In this document: positions 1 to 26,640 of the stretch, one piece after another
How the letters are laid out: every line of letters begins with the position of its first letter
How positions within the stretch are numbered: the stretch's first letter is position 1
DNA from: Callorhinus ursinus
Taxonomy: Eukaryota; Chordata; Mammalia; Carnivora; Otariidae
Assembly: GCF_003265705.1 (NCBI RefSeq)
Contig: NW_020312935.1
Span: forward strand, 2,159,769 to 2,223,768
Reading direction: 5' to 3'
Length of the DNA: 64,000 nucleotides
The notes under the pieces: generated by a model
What the model was told of the DNA's origin: nothing
The model's input: only the letters and a program-made list of their open reading frames with translations
The model's database searches: none
Program-made: the position numbers and the translations under genes

Positions 1-103
1 GCCTGGAGCCTGACACAGGGCTCAGTCCCACGATGCTGAGAGCAGCAACTGGGCCGAAATCAAGAGCTGGATACTCAACTGACTGAGCCACCCAGGTGCC
101 CCC
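1..103 (-). repeat. CanSINE (tRNA-Lys-derived), truncated by window edge
   Basis: Antisense head of a carnivore SINE: the right end reads as the complement of the diagnostic GCACCTGGGTGGCTCAG box. It is diverged, so not one of the youngest copies. It lies in TXNL4B intron sequence. Confidence 0.85.
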
Positions 104-450
104 AAAATTTTACAGACTTTTAAAATGGTAAATAGTGTCATAAATCACCCTTGAAAAAGATTGCACCAAAATAATACTCACATCAACTGTATCCTAGGTG
201 AATAAATAGCTTTAAAATACTTAAAACAGGTAATATTTAACACACTTTCAGAAAGATAATGACAGAACAGGTACAGAGATCTAAACAAGCAGACACCTCA
301 CCCACAGCAAGAAATGATAAGAACTACGGGCACACCGAAAATACATGTTAAGTATTAGGATGCTGACTGGATGCCATGGAGGGTGTTAAAGATTTCACAG
401 CGCTTATTCTTGACAGAGTTGGTTGAAGAATGTCTTCAAAACCTTCTGAG

Positions 451-749
451 TTATATGTTAAGAAAAAAGAAAAAGAAGAGAGCAGGAGGGGAAGAATGAA
501 GGGGAGTAAGTCGGAGGGGGAGACGAACCATGAGAGACGATGGACTCTGAAAAACAAACTGAGGGTTCTAGAGGGGAGGGGGGTGGAAGGATGGGTTAGC
601 CTGGTGATGGGTATTAAAGAGGGCACGTTCTGCGTGGAGCACCGGGTGTTATGCACAAACAATGAATCATGGCACACTACATCAAAAACTAGTGATGTAA
701 CGTATGGTGATTAACATAATAAAAAAATTAAAGAAAAAAAACAAACAAA
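451..749 (+). repeat. L1 3' end, 5'-truncated, with target duplication
   Basis: Carnivore L1 3' UTR: G-rich tract, 'GGATGGGTTAGCCTGGTGATGG', then 'GATGTAACGTATGGTGATTA' and an A-rich tail. It is flanked by near-identical AAAACCTTCTGAG (438-450) and AAAACCCCTTCTGAG (750-764), read as the target-site duplication. The insert is only about 300 bp long. Confidence 0.8.
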
Positions 750-1186
750 AAAACCCCTTCTGAGTGGCAGAAGAGAGGACAGTTGGCCAGAGAGAAGCAT
801 GTCTTAGTTTGCTAGAACACTTCTTTTCAAAAGCAGCCAACCAGTCCCAGAAGTTTAAGTACACTGACATATTTTGTTTTAAATGAAATTCCTGGGAAAC
901 TTTTAAAAAAGCTGTTCTGTATTTTCTACACTGAAGGATGGTCAGTGCTTCCCAAATTGTACAAATCTTTCCTACTTCAGTAGGAGGTTAAAATCTGCCA
1001 ATTGCGCCGGAAACCCTCTCTTTTTTGCATCCAAGTTTCACATAACAAATGAGAGAATCAGCTGAGCAAAGAGCAGCAACATTAGGCTCACAAGGCCACC
1101 GGCACAGGCAAGTAGGCGACTTACCGCAATTACTCGGGGAAAACAAACTCCCACTGCCATAGTAACGTCAAGTCAATCGAACTTAC

Positions 1187-1338
1187 CCGTAATCCACTTT
1201 CATATGCTGTCCATTGAAGAAAAACACAGTAGATGGAATATAACTGATGTCAAAATAGTGCGTGTAAACGGGAGTTCGGTCCACATCTACCAGATATATG
1301 GCAGCCATTTTACTCAGGCCAGAATAGGTCTTAGAAAG
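1187..1338 (-). CDS. TXNL4B: TXNL4B coding exon (residues 45-95)
   Basis: Acceptor CTATTTGCAG precedes the codons LSKTYSGLSK; the exon ends inside the Gly codon of KVDYG at a GTAAGT donor (phase 2). It contains the conserved DIM1 core MAAIYLVDVD and the STVFFFNGQHM strand. Confidence 0.93.
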
Positions 1339-2817
1339 CTGCAAATAGAGAGTGACAGGTAGGTCACAATACGAGAGGCAGCTAAGGTTTCTTCTGTGAA
1401 ACTTTTTACTGGGATATTCTGTTTGAAAGATATTCCTGGGGCGAGAATCTCTCCTGAGTTCCACATTAGACACAGTATAACCTTATCATTCAGAGTCTGA
1501 GTCTCTGTTGGTAGACTTGTGAGAGGTCCGTGGGAAAACTGTGTGAATACATTTTTTAAAAATGCATTTAAAAAAAAAATCTGGTTTTGGTAGTAAAGTT
1601 TTTATAAACTTTTTGTGGATTTATAAAATCCATGTTCACTTAAACAAAAACAACTCAGAAGTATGTACTGTGCATTGAAATTCCCCCAAATCTCTTTCCT
1701 TCCAATTCCCCCATGAATGATAATTATAATAAAAATAGTGAAGACTTGCATGGCAGTTATTATGTGCTAAGTGTCCTTAGCGCTTTACACTTGTTAACTC
1801 ATTTACTCCTTACAACATTCCTATGAGGTTATTATAGTCTCCATTTCTTAGATGAAGAAACTGAGGTAATCTGCCTCCAGTCACACAGCTAGTAAACAAT
1901 ACAGCTAGGAATTGAACTCGGGCAGCCTGGCTCCATGATATTGCCTCTCCTCTATGGCTGAGGGTATAATCCTCTGGCCCTTTCCCCCCTCAGGTTAACA
2001 TATCACACGCTCATTTTTAATCACAGTAATAAAGATTCTTATACAGGATCCACATCGTGGGTAGCAGCAATAGAGATGCTGGGAAGAGGTCTCAGTTCTG
2101 GGGTAAGTCTCTCTCCATAATAAAAAGAGACAGGAATAAACCCATTCTGTCTCATACTCCCCTCCCTACTCATCAGAGTATGAAGATGTGTTATGAAATC
2201 AGAGATTATCATCAGGCACACACTGGAGGCAACACACTAGAAAAGCTTATCTGCAGGCAGAGAAAATGAAGTTCAAACCCCAGCTCTGCAGGTTAGTGGT
2301 TTTGTCCTGTGGGCAGTCACCCGATCTCCCTGGCTGGCATTCCTCTCCCCCCATGGGAATAGTTAATTGTCCCACTGTTGTGAGCACCAAGTAAAATAAT
2401 GTTCAGATTCTTGTTAGTAGTGTTTCTGGTCCTCCACGGCTTTGCTGGTGAAACTGAACTTGGATGGCTGCTGGTGGGCAAGGACATCTAGGACAGATTC
2501 AGCACAATCAGAGACTTGGGGGCCCAGCTCAGGGCAGGCACACAACCAGCTCCTGGTGAAAGTGTGCCAACAAATGAAAAGCTGTGTCTCTGGGCCTGAC
2601 CGCTCCCTTCCAAGCACTCTGTAGATATTGAAGAGAGAATATACAGATTTTTAATAAAAACCATTTATTTAAAAAATTCACTTACTATATCATCTAGCTG
2701 CAAACAGACAGGATCCTCATCTCTCCCAAACCGGAGGACCAACACCTTCTCTGCAGTACTTTTTATTGCTTGGTCTACTTCTTTTTTGCTAGTTAGCTTG
2801 GGCAATAGGAAGCTCAT
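1187..2817 (-). CDS. TXNL4B: TXNL4B, thioredoxin-like 4B (DIM1-like), 3' partial
   Basis: DIM1-family thioredoxin-fold protein of the nucleus. In human it binds PRPF6 of the U5/tri-snRNP and is needed for splicing and S/G2 progression (family knowledge). Two coding exons are visible, 2686-2817 (44 codons from MSFLLPKL) and 1187-1338 (50 codons plus 2 nt), giving residues 1-95 of an expected 149. The C-terminal exon encoding the rest is not found between 1 and 1186 and must lie left of the window. The start codon follows a canonical acceptor, and the protein matches the family from the first residue. As in other DIM1 proteins there is no CXXC redox motif in the visible part. Divergent from DHX38, with which it shares a promoter. 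Confidence 0.93.
1730..1960 (-). repeat. MIR SINE (ancient)
   Basis: Antisense MIR: 'GATGAAGAAACTGAGG' and 'CACACAGCTAGTAA' are the complement of the MIR core, followed by the 'GAATTGAACTCGGGCAG' complement of its tRNA-like part. Intron of TXNL4B. Confidence 0.8.
2686..2817 (-). CDS. TXNL4B: TXNL4B first coding exon (residues 1-44)
   Basis: The exon begins at 2854 after TATATTTCAG and has 37 nt of 5' UTR. ATG is at 2817-2815, and the exon ends after QLDDI at a GTAAGT donor in phase 0. The sequence is nearly identical to the mammalian protein. Confidence 0.94.
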
Positions 2818-3771
2818 CTTGAAATAATCCAAACAGTAATCCTCACTGTCAGTTCTGAAATATAGTTGCAATATTTAAAGACAGCGTAAGTGCATGCCTC
2901 CTAATTAAAAAAAAAAAAACAACTTAATTTTTGGAGTAGGTAATATACATACATTTTATTCCCAGAGGAAAAAATGGTTTCATACAACAAAGTATCAAAG
3001 TAAAAGGAAAACACTATAAGGCACAAACTGGTGGCAAGTCCATCAGCTTAAAAACAAACAATATAGAAATGTACACTGTGAAAAATCTCCCTCCCTCTGT
3101 CTGCCCTCAACTGGCCCCGTTTGCACTAGCCTATTTCTCCCCACACACCACGTAGCTACTTTCATTAGCTTCTCATGTATCTTCCAGTTTTGTTATGCAT
3201 TTACAGGAAAATACAATATGCATTCTTATGTTTCCCTCTTTTGCCCCAAAGATAGCCTATTCTATCTGCCAGTGTGCCAGCAGGAAAAAGATGACATTCT
3301 CAAATTTGAAGAGATTATATGAAGACAACAGGGTGCAGTGCTGTACTTCAGCTAGTAAGAGCCGGGTGCTGTTCCTATCCCTAGGCCTGAAGGGGCCATG
3401 GGAGGGAGCAGTTGGCAGAAGTGTGTGGTGGGGACTGTGGGGGTGCAAAAGGCCCTTGTATAAGGAGTCAGCCTGCAGTGAAGGGATGCAGCCACTCTTC
3501 TCCCTCCCTCTGATCTGCTAATGCACCCACTGGCTGACTCAAACTGGAACCAGACGGCAGGGGAGATGCAGAAGGCAGCCCAGTCTCCTGGTCCCAGAGC
3601 AGTCTAGAGAAGGAGGAAGAGTGGAGCTGGAGAGGCAAATGACAGATGTCCAGCACACATATTTTACCCACTCTTCTGCACCTTGCGGTGTTTTACCTAA
3701 CATGCGAAGATCTTTCCATATCCCTAACACACACAGTCACAGCGACATACTATTTCATGCATGGACCATAC

Positions 3772-3961
3772 GTTTTATTTTATTTTATTTTTTAAAGATT
3801 TTATTTATTTCTTTGAGATAGAGTGAGACAGAGCATGAGCAAGGGGGAGGGGCAAAGTGAGAGGGAGAAGCAGACTCCCCTGCTGAGCAGGGAGCCTGAT
3901 GAGGGGCTTGATACCTGAGCCGAAGGCAGACACCCAACCGACTCAGCCACCCAGGCGCCCC
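3772..3961 (-). repeat. CanSINE, full-length, with target duplication
   Basis: Antisense SINE from its AAAGATTTTATTT tail to CACCCAGGCGCCCC. The target duplication ACCATAC is at 3765-3771 and again at 3965-3971. Within the long first intron of TXNL4B. Confidence 0.9.
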
Positions 3962-4277
3962 TGTACCATACTTTTTAAAGTCTTTTACTTACGGAGTATT
4001 ATCATGAGTCCTGGCTTAAAGATTCTTGATGCATACCTTACTAGATGCACCTCACCACATGGCAAACAGATCACTTAAGGGTGTGTGTGACAACCACACA
4101 CAAAAAATAAGTCATAAAATACTGAGATAGAAGGGATCTAATCCAATCCCCTCATTTTACAGACTTGTTTGCCTACCGTTTTGGTTCTAGCTACAACAAG
4201 GACTAGAATCCAAGCCACCAAATTTCTAATGCAGTGTTCCTTTGGCTATATTAAGTTAGGAAAAAAATAAAAAAAAT

Positions 4278-4355
4278 TTTTAGAAGACTTTATTTATTTG
4301 ACAGAGAGAGACATAGCAAGAGATGGAACACAAGCAGGGGCAGTGGGAGAGGGAA
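4278..4355 (-). repeat. CanSINE fragment (tail half)
   Basis: 'GACTTTATTTATTTGACAG' followed by a GA-rich stretch and 'GAACACAAGCAGGGG' is the complement of the pyrimidine-rich 3' half of the SINE. The tRNA-like head is missing. Confidence 0.7.
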
Positions 4356-5199
4356 TTCAAATAGCACCTTCAGTATGTTACTGATAAAGAGGAAGTGAGG
4401 GGAGGGGAAAGCTGTCCACAGGGGTGAGGGGCCTGGATAATTGTTGGAAGAGAGGAAAACTGATGCCACACCTAAGAATATGTTCATAGCAAAGAATACC
4501 AACAGAGACTTCACAAAAGAAGAGGTACAAACGGACAAAGTTTGTACCTTTGGAAAGTTAAGCTTTACTGGTAAACAAAGAAAAGCAAATTAGAAGATTA
4601 TTTGACAAAGGCATTAAATTGGTAAAGCGAAACAATAATGCAAGGGTGTGAACGGACACGCATTTCATTGTCCCCGCTGGAAGGCAGGGAAGCAAAACTT
4701 TTCTAGGAAGAAAACCATCTGAGCAACAATTCCATTTCTGAGAATTAATTCGACACGTTTACAAAGATTTATGTAGAAAAGATATTATCATATTCTTAGT
4801 GGTGAAAAACTGGAAACAACCTAAATGGCCCAAAACAGGGGACTGGAAAAACAAACGACAGGACAGTCCTGCAACATATTATTACACGGCCAAAATATTG
4901 TGTTACAAATGAGTATTTCAGATACTGAAAGGTTCTCATGATAAAGTTATAAAACAGTATACAAAGTGTGATCCCACTGCTGTACAAAAACCTAACTATA
5001 ATACAAATGTATACGTTTGCATATAAAAACTGGAAAAAAATACCCCCAAATACCATCAGTGGTCACCTCTGCGAGTGAACAGACAGGAGAGAGCGTTTCT
5101 TTTTCCAAAATAGTCAAGATAAATAAACATACATATATTTAACGAAGCCCGTGGTTGGGCTACTCCTGGCCCACAACTGCTACAGAAAACGATACTTAC

Positions 5200-5440
5200 T
5201 TTATTTGTACAAGTCACTTCCCTCTCTTCCACTTCAGGACTGTCCGCAACCCTGACCCCTTCTCCAAACAAGGTAGGACGCCAGCTACTCCTACGCCAGC
5301 GGTACCGACAGTAACCCAGCCGCTACTGCTTAGCAACTCTCGGCTGACCGCTTAAGAAAACGGAAACGGAAAAGAAAACGCACAGGCGCAGTAGGTAAAC
5401 CTGCGGTCGATCTCAATAGTCCAACAAGCCGAAGCGGTTA
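5200..5440 (-). other. TXNL4B: TXNL4B 5' UTR exon 1 (approximate right boundary)
   Basis: A GTAAGT donor on the minus strand abuts position 5200, about 2.3 kb upstream of the acceptor at 2855. This fits a non-coding first exon starting in the CpG-rich promoter. The transcription start is not fixed by sequence alone. Confidence 0.6.
5356..5379 (-). promoter_or_regulatory. GAAA-repeat, ISRE/IRF-like element
   Basis: Four GAAA cores occur in 24 bp (starts 5356, 5363, 5369, 5374). The central GAAACGGAAA (5363-5372) matches the GAAANNGAAA IRF consensus. It lies within or just upstream of TXNL4B exon 1. Confidence 0.4.
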
Positions 5441-5870
5441 TTCTACTCCGAGCCCACTTGGCTCGGTTTCGGCCGGAAGCCGTAGAGTCACTTCCGCCCT
5501 TATTAAAAATGGCCGATCTCCTCCCCTCACCCTCCCTTTCCTCCCGCCTTTCAGACTAACTGTGATTGGTCGCGACGAGACTCGGAAGTGAAGTGTGTCT
5601 GAGCCGAGTCCCAGAGGAGGACACTCTAGCCTTGAGTGCTTGGTCGCTTTTTGTCCCACACTTGGAGCGGGGAATCGGCGTTTTCCGGGCTGCACTCGAT
5701 GGTATCTTTGGACAGATAGAGGGGATCGCGCAAGGTATTATGGGACAATAATGGCCGCGTTTAAGGTTTATGTCTGGCTCTCTAAGGCTGTCTGAGTGAG
5801 GGGTGGTGGTGCCGGCGCCCCAGAATCTGGGGCAGAAGGTCCCGAGAGTCGGGCTTGGTGAGGTGAGTGT
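5430..5870. promoter_or_regulatory. Bidirectional CpG-rich TXNL4B/DHX38 promoter
   Basis: CpG-dense DNA between the two divergent first exons, with no TATA box. Visible motifs: ETS-type CCGGAAG at 5473, the complement of GCGGAAGTG at 5489-5497 and CGGAAGTG at 5583; inverted CCAAT (ATTGG) at 5565; YY1-type AAAATGGCCG at 5506 and ATGGCCGCG at 5751. ETS plus YY1 is typical of housekeeping divergent promoters. Site use is inferred. Confidence 0.8.
5600..5862 (+). other. DHX38: DHX38 non-coding exon 1 (approximate left boundary)
   Basis: A strong donor, AG|GTGAGT, lies at 5862/5863 at the right side of the CpG island. The next acceptor in phase with the coding start is about 2 kb downstream. The left edge is an estimate. 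Confidence 0.65.
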
Positions 5871-7289
5871 CCCTTCTTCCTTCCTGACCTGCCCTTCGCC
5901 ATTCATGGCAGCTCCAGGCGGGGGATATCGGTCCTTCGCTCAGGTTCCTGCCCGGGTTTGCAAAGTCTCTTCCCTGTCACCCAACTTGCCTTTCTCACCT
6001 TAGGGATGCTGCGCCGCTCAGGCCTTCCCCATCCTTTCTCCTTGATCTGGTCAGATCCGGCTGTCTGGCGCGGCCTCACGGAGGTGCAAGGATGCTGTCC
6101 AGGGGTCACCCTGCACCCTTCCTCAGGCTTCTGCATTAGTCCCCTCCCAGGCAGAGGCTGAGCCCAAGTAGGGATCCTGTGTCTTCCTTTTCTCCGTCAT
6201 AGTGGTATCTTTACTAGGTGATCTCTACTAGAAGCCGAGGATTTTTGTCTGTTTTGTTCTCTGTTCTATTCCTCTTGCCCAAAACAGCAACTGGCTCACA
6301 GAAGGCAGTTGATGAAAAATTGTTGAATGAGTAAATCTAGTTTTTCTAATTTTTTTTTATCCTATGTGGCTTCTTTGTCATTTATCATTCTCCAGAATCC
6401 AGCCCCTTAACGCCTTATTTGTTCTCAGCAGCTAATTAACTCTTGTCAGATGCCTTACCCTGGGTTGTTGGTCTGTTCCTTTGCTGTCTCTAGAAATGTT
6501 TGGCTTCCCATTCTCCATTCATCCATTCCTCAAACGTTTATTTTGCTAGGCACTGGGTACAGCAACAGCAAGACAGACAAGGTTGTCTTTTTCACATTAT
6601 AGGAGTATATTTTCTAGTTCAGACTACTGCTGACCAGAACACATATGTGTTTACCTTCTTATTTAGATTTCCTCACATGCACACAGATGTCACCAATATG
6701 CAGCTCTCCCTTTTCTCTTCTGCCTGATGGCATTTTTCAAAATGCAACTCTTGTGTCTATGTTCGTATTATGTGTCCAGTATGTTTGGCGTTATTCCTCT
6801 ATAGAGCCGTGCATGTTAGTTAGAGCTGGGCAAAACATTCTGGATTCCGGTGGTACCCTGCACCTTGACAGTTCCTTTGCTTCACTGACTTGTTGAAAGG
6901 GGAATTATCCAAGCATGCAGAAATCAGTGTATGTTTATAAGTGAATGGTATATAATGGGAGGTAAAGAGGAATTTGTTACAAGTTGAGTGCCAGAAAATC
7001 TTACAGTCACCTTAATACTTTCAGGAACACCATTTCATAATGAAACCTAGTGTTTCTCATCAATATTTTTGGTGAACGTGGATTGTCATTAAACAGATTT
7101 CATCTGCTGTGAGGTAATTCTTTTCTACAACCACAACTGGTCCCAATAAAGCCATTAATGTAAGGATCACATGGATGGTAGCCTTCTACCCCAATCTGCC
7201 TACTCTACTGTACCTGTAGTTTAAAGGGAGGGAGAAGTAGAACAACTCAGGTAGAAAATGTTGAGCCCCATTGGTATATAGGAGCACAG

Positions 7290-7540
7290 CAAGTAAAATA
7301 ATGTAACACCTTTATGTAACACTATATACTTACAGAGGGCTTTCACATACACTCTTGTGTTTGATTCTCACAATAACTCCATGGATTAGATAGGGCAAAA
7401 GGTATTTCTGTTTTACAGATATAGAAATTATGCCTAACCAAACATTAATTTTTTTGCTTACAATCATACAAGTAGGAAATGTCAAAAGCTTGCATTCTAG
7501 TTGAGGATTCTGACTTAAAATCTAGTGGTGTTTCCCCTAC
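7290..7540 (-). repeat. MIR SINE (ancient)
   Basis: 'TCTCACAATAACTCCATG', 'TTTTACAGATATAGAAATTATG' and following resemble the antisense MIR 3' half. DHX38 intron 1. Confidence 0.55.
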
Positions 7541-7636
7541 AGTCCCTTTCTAGATGCTTTGATGTTCTAGCAACTGCCCCTTAGTGAGGTCTGTTCTTGC
7601 CTGGATGATACCCTCTTGGATCCTGGTGTTTGGTGG

Positions 7637-7673
7637 GTGTGCGAGTGTGTGCGTGTGCGAGTGTGTGTGTGTC
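7637..7673 (+). repeat. Imperfect (GT)n microsatellite
   Basis: GTGTGTGCGAGTGTG-type repeat with C and A interruptions in DHX38 intron 1. Confidence 0.8.
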
Positions 7674-7904
7674 TATTTCTGATGTGTGTTGGGGTGGGAG
7701 TCAGGGGATCTTTTGAGGTTGTTATTGACTTGATGGAAAGGTCTTGGTAAGAGGTAGCTAAACAAAGCCTGGTCTTGATGGGGAGGTTAGCCCCCTGAAT
7801 ATACTTCTAACTACAGTCATCCTGGGTCATAGCAGAGTTGAACCTTCTCTTACCTCCAGTACCAAATGGGTGGTCTCCCTTCCCCAGACATCCCAGAGTC
7901 TGTC

Positions 7905-23708
<15,804 letters not shown>

Positions 23709-23985
23709 GCTGAAGCTTTCCCTGCAGAGGATGCAGCCACGTATTAAGTCCTGAGCCCTGTGGCTAGAGCACCCGGGGCCTGCCACAAAACCCTTTCATC
23801 TCTGCGCTTTCATCTGTGTACATCGTGGCCCCTGGGGGAAGCTCCTGCAGGAGCTAGCTCAGCAACAGAGGGAGGAGGAGCTCCTCAGTGCAGGCCGGGG
23901 GTGCGGGGCAGCTGAGAGCTGTCAGGGCCGTGAGAGGGGGCCGGACCCATTGTATCCAAATAAACCATTCCTGGGACGCTTGGTG
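23709..23985 (+). other. DHX38: DHX38 3' UTR with AATAAA at 23959
   Basis: Short 3' UTR. The canonical hexamer AATAAA at 23959-23964 predicts cleavage around 23975-23990. A second, weaker AAATAAA lies near 24087. Confidence 0.8.
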
Positions 23986-25305
23986 TATAAATGACTTGGC
24001 CGTGACTATGGTTTTTTTAAATTCTGTGTAAAGCAGCAAAATAGAGCTAGAGGGAATTGTAATTTGGTTATAATTCAGGATTTGGAAATAAATTTATTGT
24101 TTGTAAAATGTTATTGCATTTCAGACTGTTCCTTTTTCCCTCACTGCCCTCATCACGTAATAAGAAAATGGGCAGAACTCCAACTTGACTTTCCTTGGGT
24201 GGATCCTTCTAAAACAGCTCGCCTATTTCTGTTCTCCAGGTAGCGCCTCTCTGAGGAGGGTTGGCAGGGTAGGACATAGCTGGCAGGGAGGGATAATGGC
24301 CTGGGGCCCTGGGCAGACCAAACTCGGAGGGTGCCTTGCTCTTCCCCAGGCTGGGGGGCAGGGCAAGGCTGGCCAAATGGCCAAGTGGGAAGGAGGTGAG
24401 CAGCCGCGCACCCTCTGCCCTTCCCCGGTGGTGCGTTGGCTGCTGTATTGCTCAGAATGGCAGAAGTTTCTACTCTGCATATGAAAGGGTGACGTATTGG
24501 CAAAAATAGTATAAAATATTGCTTATTGATTTTCACATAAAAGATGATCCTTGTTGGATCATCTAGTCTTTTCTCTTGTTAAGCAGCTTATATCTGCTGA
24601 GGTGGCTTTTTGGGTATTTGGCCCTTTGCATCACCCACAGCCCTTGTTTTATGATGCCGTGTTGGGGGTGGGCCTTCTGCCAGGTGTGCTGGTTGCAAGG
24701 TTCTGTGTTGGGGCTGAATCACCGATGGGCTTGGCCGGGAGCTCAGAAGCACATCGATCCCAGGCCAGCAGTGCTCAGCTCCAGCCTCTTGGGTCATGCT
24801 GCTGACTATTACTTCTGTTTCCTTCCTCACTTTATTCCTGGGATGTGAATTTAAAATTTAAGTCAGTTTTATGGATGAGTTTGGAAGCCTGGCTTTGCCA
24901 GCCAGCACCAGCTACCACCTCTGCTTCCATTCTTTTTACCTCTAACTGCCTTTATTGGGAATTCAGGTAGAAACTGACTTTTCATGGCTCTGGAGTGAAG
25001 AGAGGGCTTCTGGCTTCTCGTCTGGGAAGGCTTCTAATCTTGGCACCGGGTTGGAGGGCTAGCAGAACGTGTCTACCTGCTCTGTGGAGAGAAGTAAGCT
25101 GGGTATGTGATCTAGTTACAGACTTGGGCTAGGGATGCAACAGAACAGGGCAAAAATTGAGGTTCCAGTGAATATAGCTTTGTTACAAACAGGCTGTGAC
25201 CTTGGTCATGAACTTACCTTCAAGTTCCCTGGGTCACAAAAATGAAGCCAGAGGTTATAAAAACCATGGGTCAACCCAGCCTTCTCATTTTAAAAACAAG
25301 GAACA

Positions 25306-25490
25306 GAGCCACCTGTGTGACTCAGTCGGTTAAGCGTCTGCCTTCGGCTCAGGTCATGATCCCAGGGTCCTGAGTTCGAGCCCAACATCGGGTTCTCTGC
25401 TCAGAGGAGAGCCTCCTGCTCCCCCTGCTTGTGCTCTCTCTCTCCCTCTTTCTCTCTGTCAAATAAATAAAATCTTAAAAAAAATAAAAA
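25306..25490 (+). repeat. CanSINE with 15-bp target duplication
   Basis: Head diverged (GAGCCACCTGTGTGACTCAG), then GTTAAGCGTCTGCCTTCGGC and the usual tail. Perfect duplication TAAAAACAAGGAACA at 25291-25305 and 25491-25505. Confidence 0.93.
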
Positions 25491-26339
25491 TAAAAACAAG
25501 GAACACCTGGCAAGGACACCTGACACATACAGGTGCCACAGGCTGTGTGGGGAGAATCCCTGCCCCCCAGCAGCGCTTCCCGAATCTGTTTTGGTGTTGG
25601 GAATTCCTCACAAGAGTCTGTCTGGACCTCTGACTCTCACGTTTTCTTTAAATTATGGACCTTTTCCATTCAGATCCACCTTAAAGTTCCTTCCAGCTTT
25701 AATAATCTGATTCTTACCACCTCTTCCTCAGATAATAACCGAACACCCCCACCCCCCTGAGATACAAAGCATGTCTGTGACAACAGCCCTGAAGTGGGTT
25801 CTGGAGACCAGCTTTTGGGCTTCCTGGTGTGAGGGAACAGAGAGGCTGCTGAACTGGACATTTTTATGGGGCCCCCTGTTGCTCTCAGTCACATGCATCT
25901 CTCCTTAAATGCCTAGTTGATGGTAATGGTACTTTAGACACATTAAAGATGTCAGCAGTTGAGGGTCTCAGGCTGAGATGGGGCTCATTCTAGGGACCCC
26001 AGAGCTTGCTTGCCAGGTAGTGTCATTGCCAGGAAGCTTCCTTCTCAGCTGGGCTGTGTAGAGAAGGCTCAGAAGCCAAGTGCTTATGGGGCACCATGCT
26101 GGTTGCAGAGAGCTCCTCCTTCCCTTTATTAGGGAGGCAGGTTGCGGTGGCTGATGTCTGCTCTGGGTTTCTTCAGCTTGGGGGAGGAAATGATACTCCA
26201 GGTGGGCAGAAGAGGCTCTCCTGCAAAGGATTCTGTGGGCCCCAGGTATCAGAATCTGAGTGACATCTTCCCACTGGGTGGCTGAAGCATTTATTTTACT
26301 GACAATCCCCTTGGCTAAAGAGTCCTGGCTTCGTAACTC

Positions 26340-26640
26340 TTTTTTCTTTCCTTTCTTTCGTTACTTCTTAGAGCAGTTGTAGGTGTGCAGTGAAATTGAG
26401 TGGGAAGTACCAAGATTTCCCACTTACCCTCTGCTCCCACACAAGCACAGCCTCCCCACTATCAACGTCCTACCTGAGCGGTTCATTTTTCACACTCGAT
26501 GAACCTACATTGACACATTATCCCATAGACCCCATAGTTTCCGTGAGGGTTTATCTTGGTGTTAGATATTCCATGGGTTTGGGAAATGTATAATGACATG
26601 AATCCAGCTCTACTGTATCATGCAGAGACCGTTTCTATTA
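26340..26640 (-). repeat. Old L1 3' region, antisense
   Basis: 'GATTTCCCACTTACCCTCTG', 'GATGAACCTACATTGACACA' and 'GTATAATGACATGAATCCA' match the antisense 3' part of L1M-type elements. Confidence 0.65.

Noticed and set aside
430..714. 94-residue ORF on the plus strand
   Set aside because: It lies over an L1 3' UTR fragment; G-rich low-complexity translation.
1..1186. Last TXNL4B coding exon inside the window
   Set aside because: No minus-strand frame gives the conserved DIM1 C-terminus; the interval holds a SINE, an L1 end and unassigned intron.
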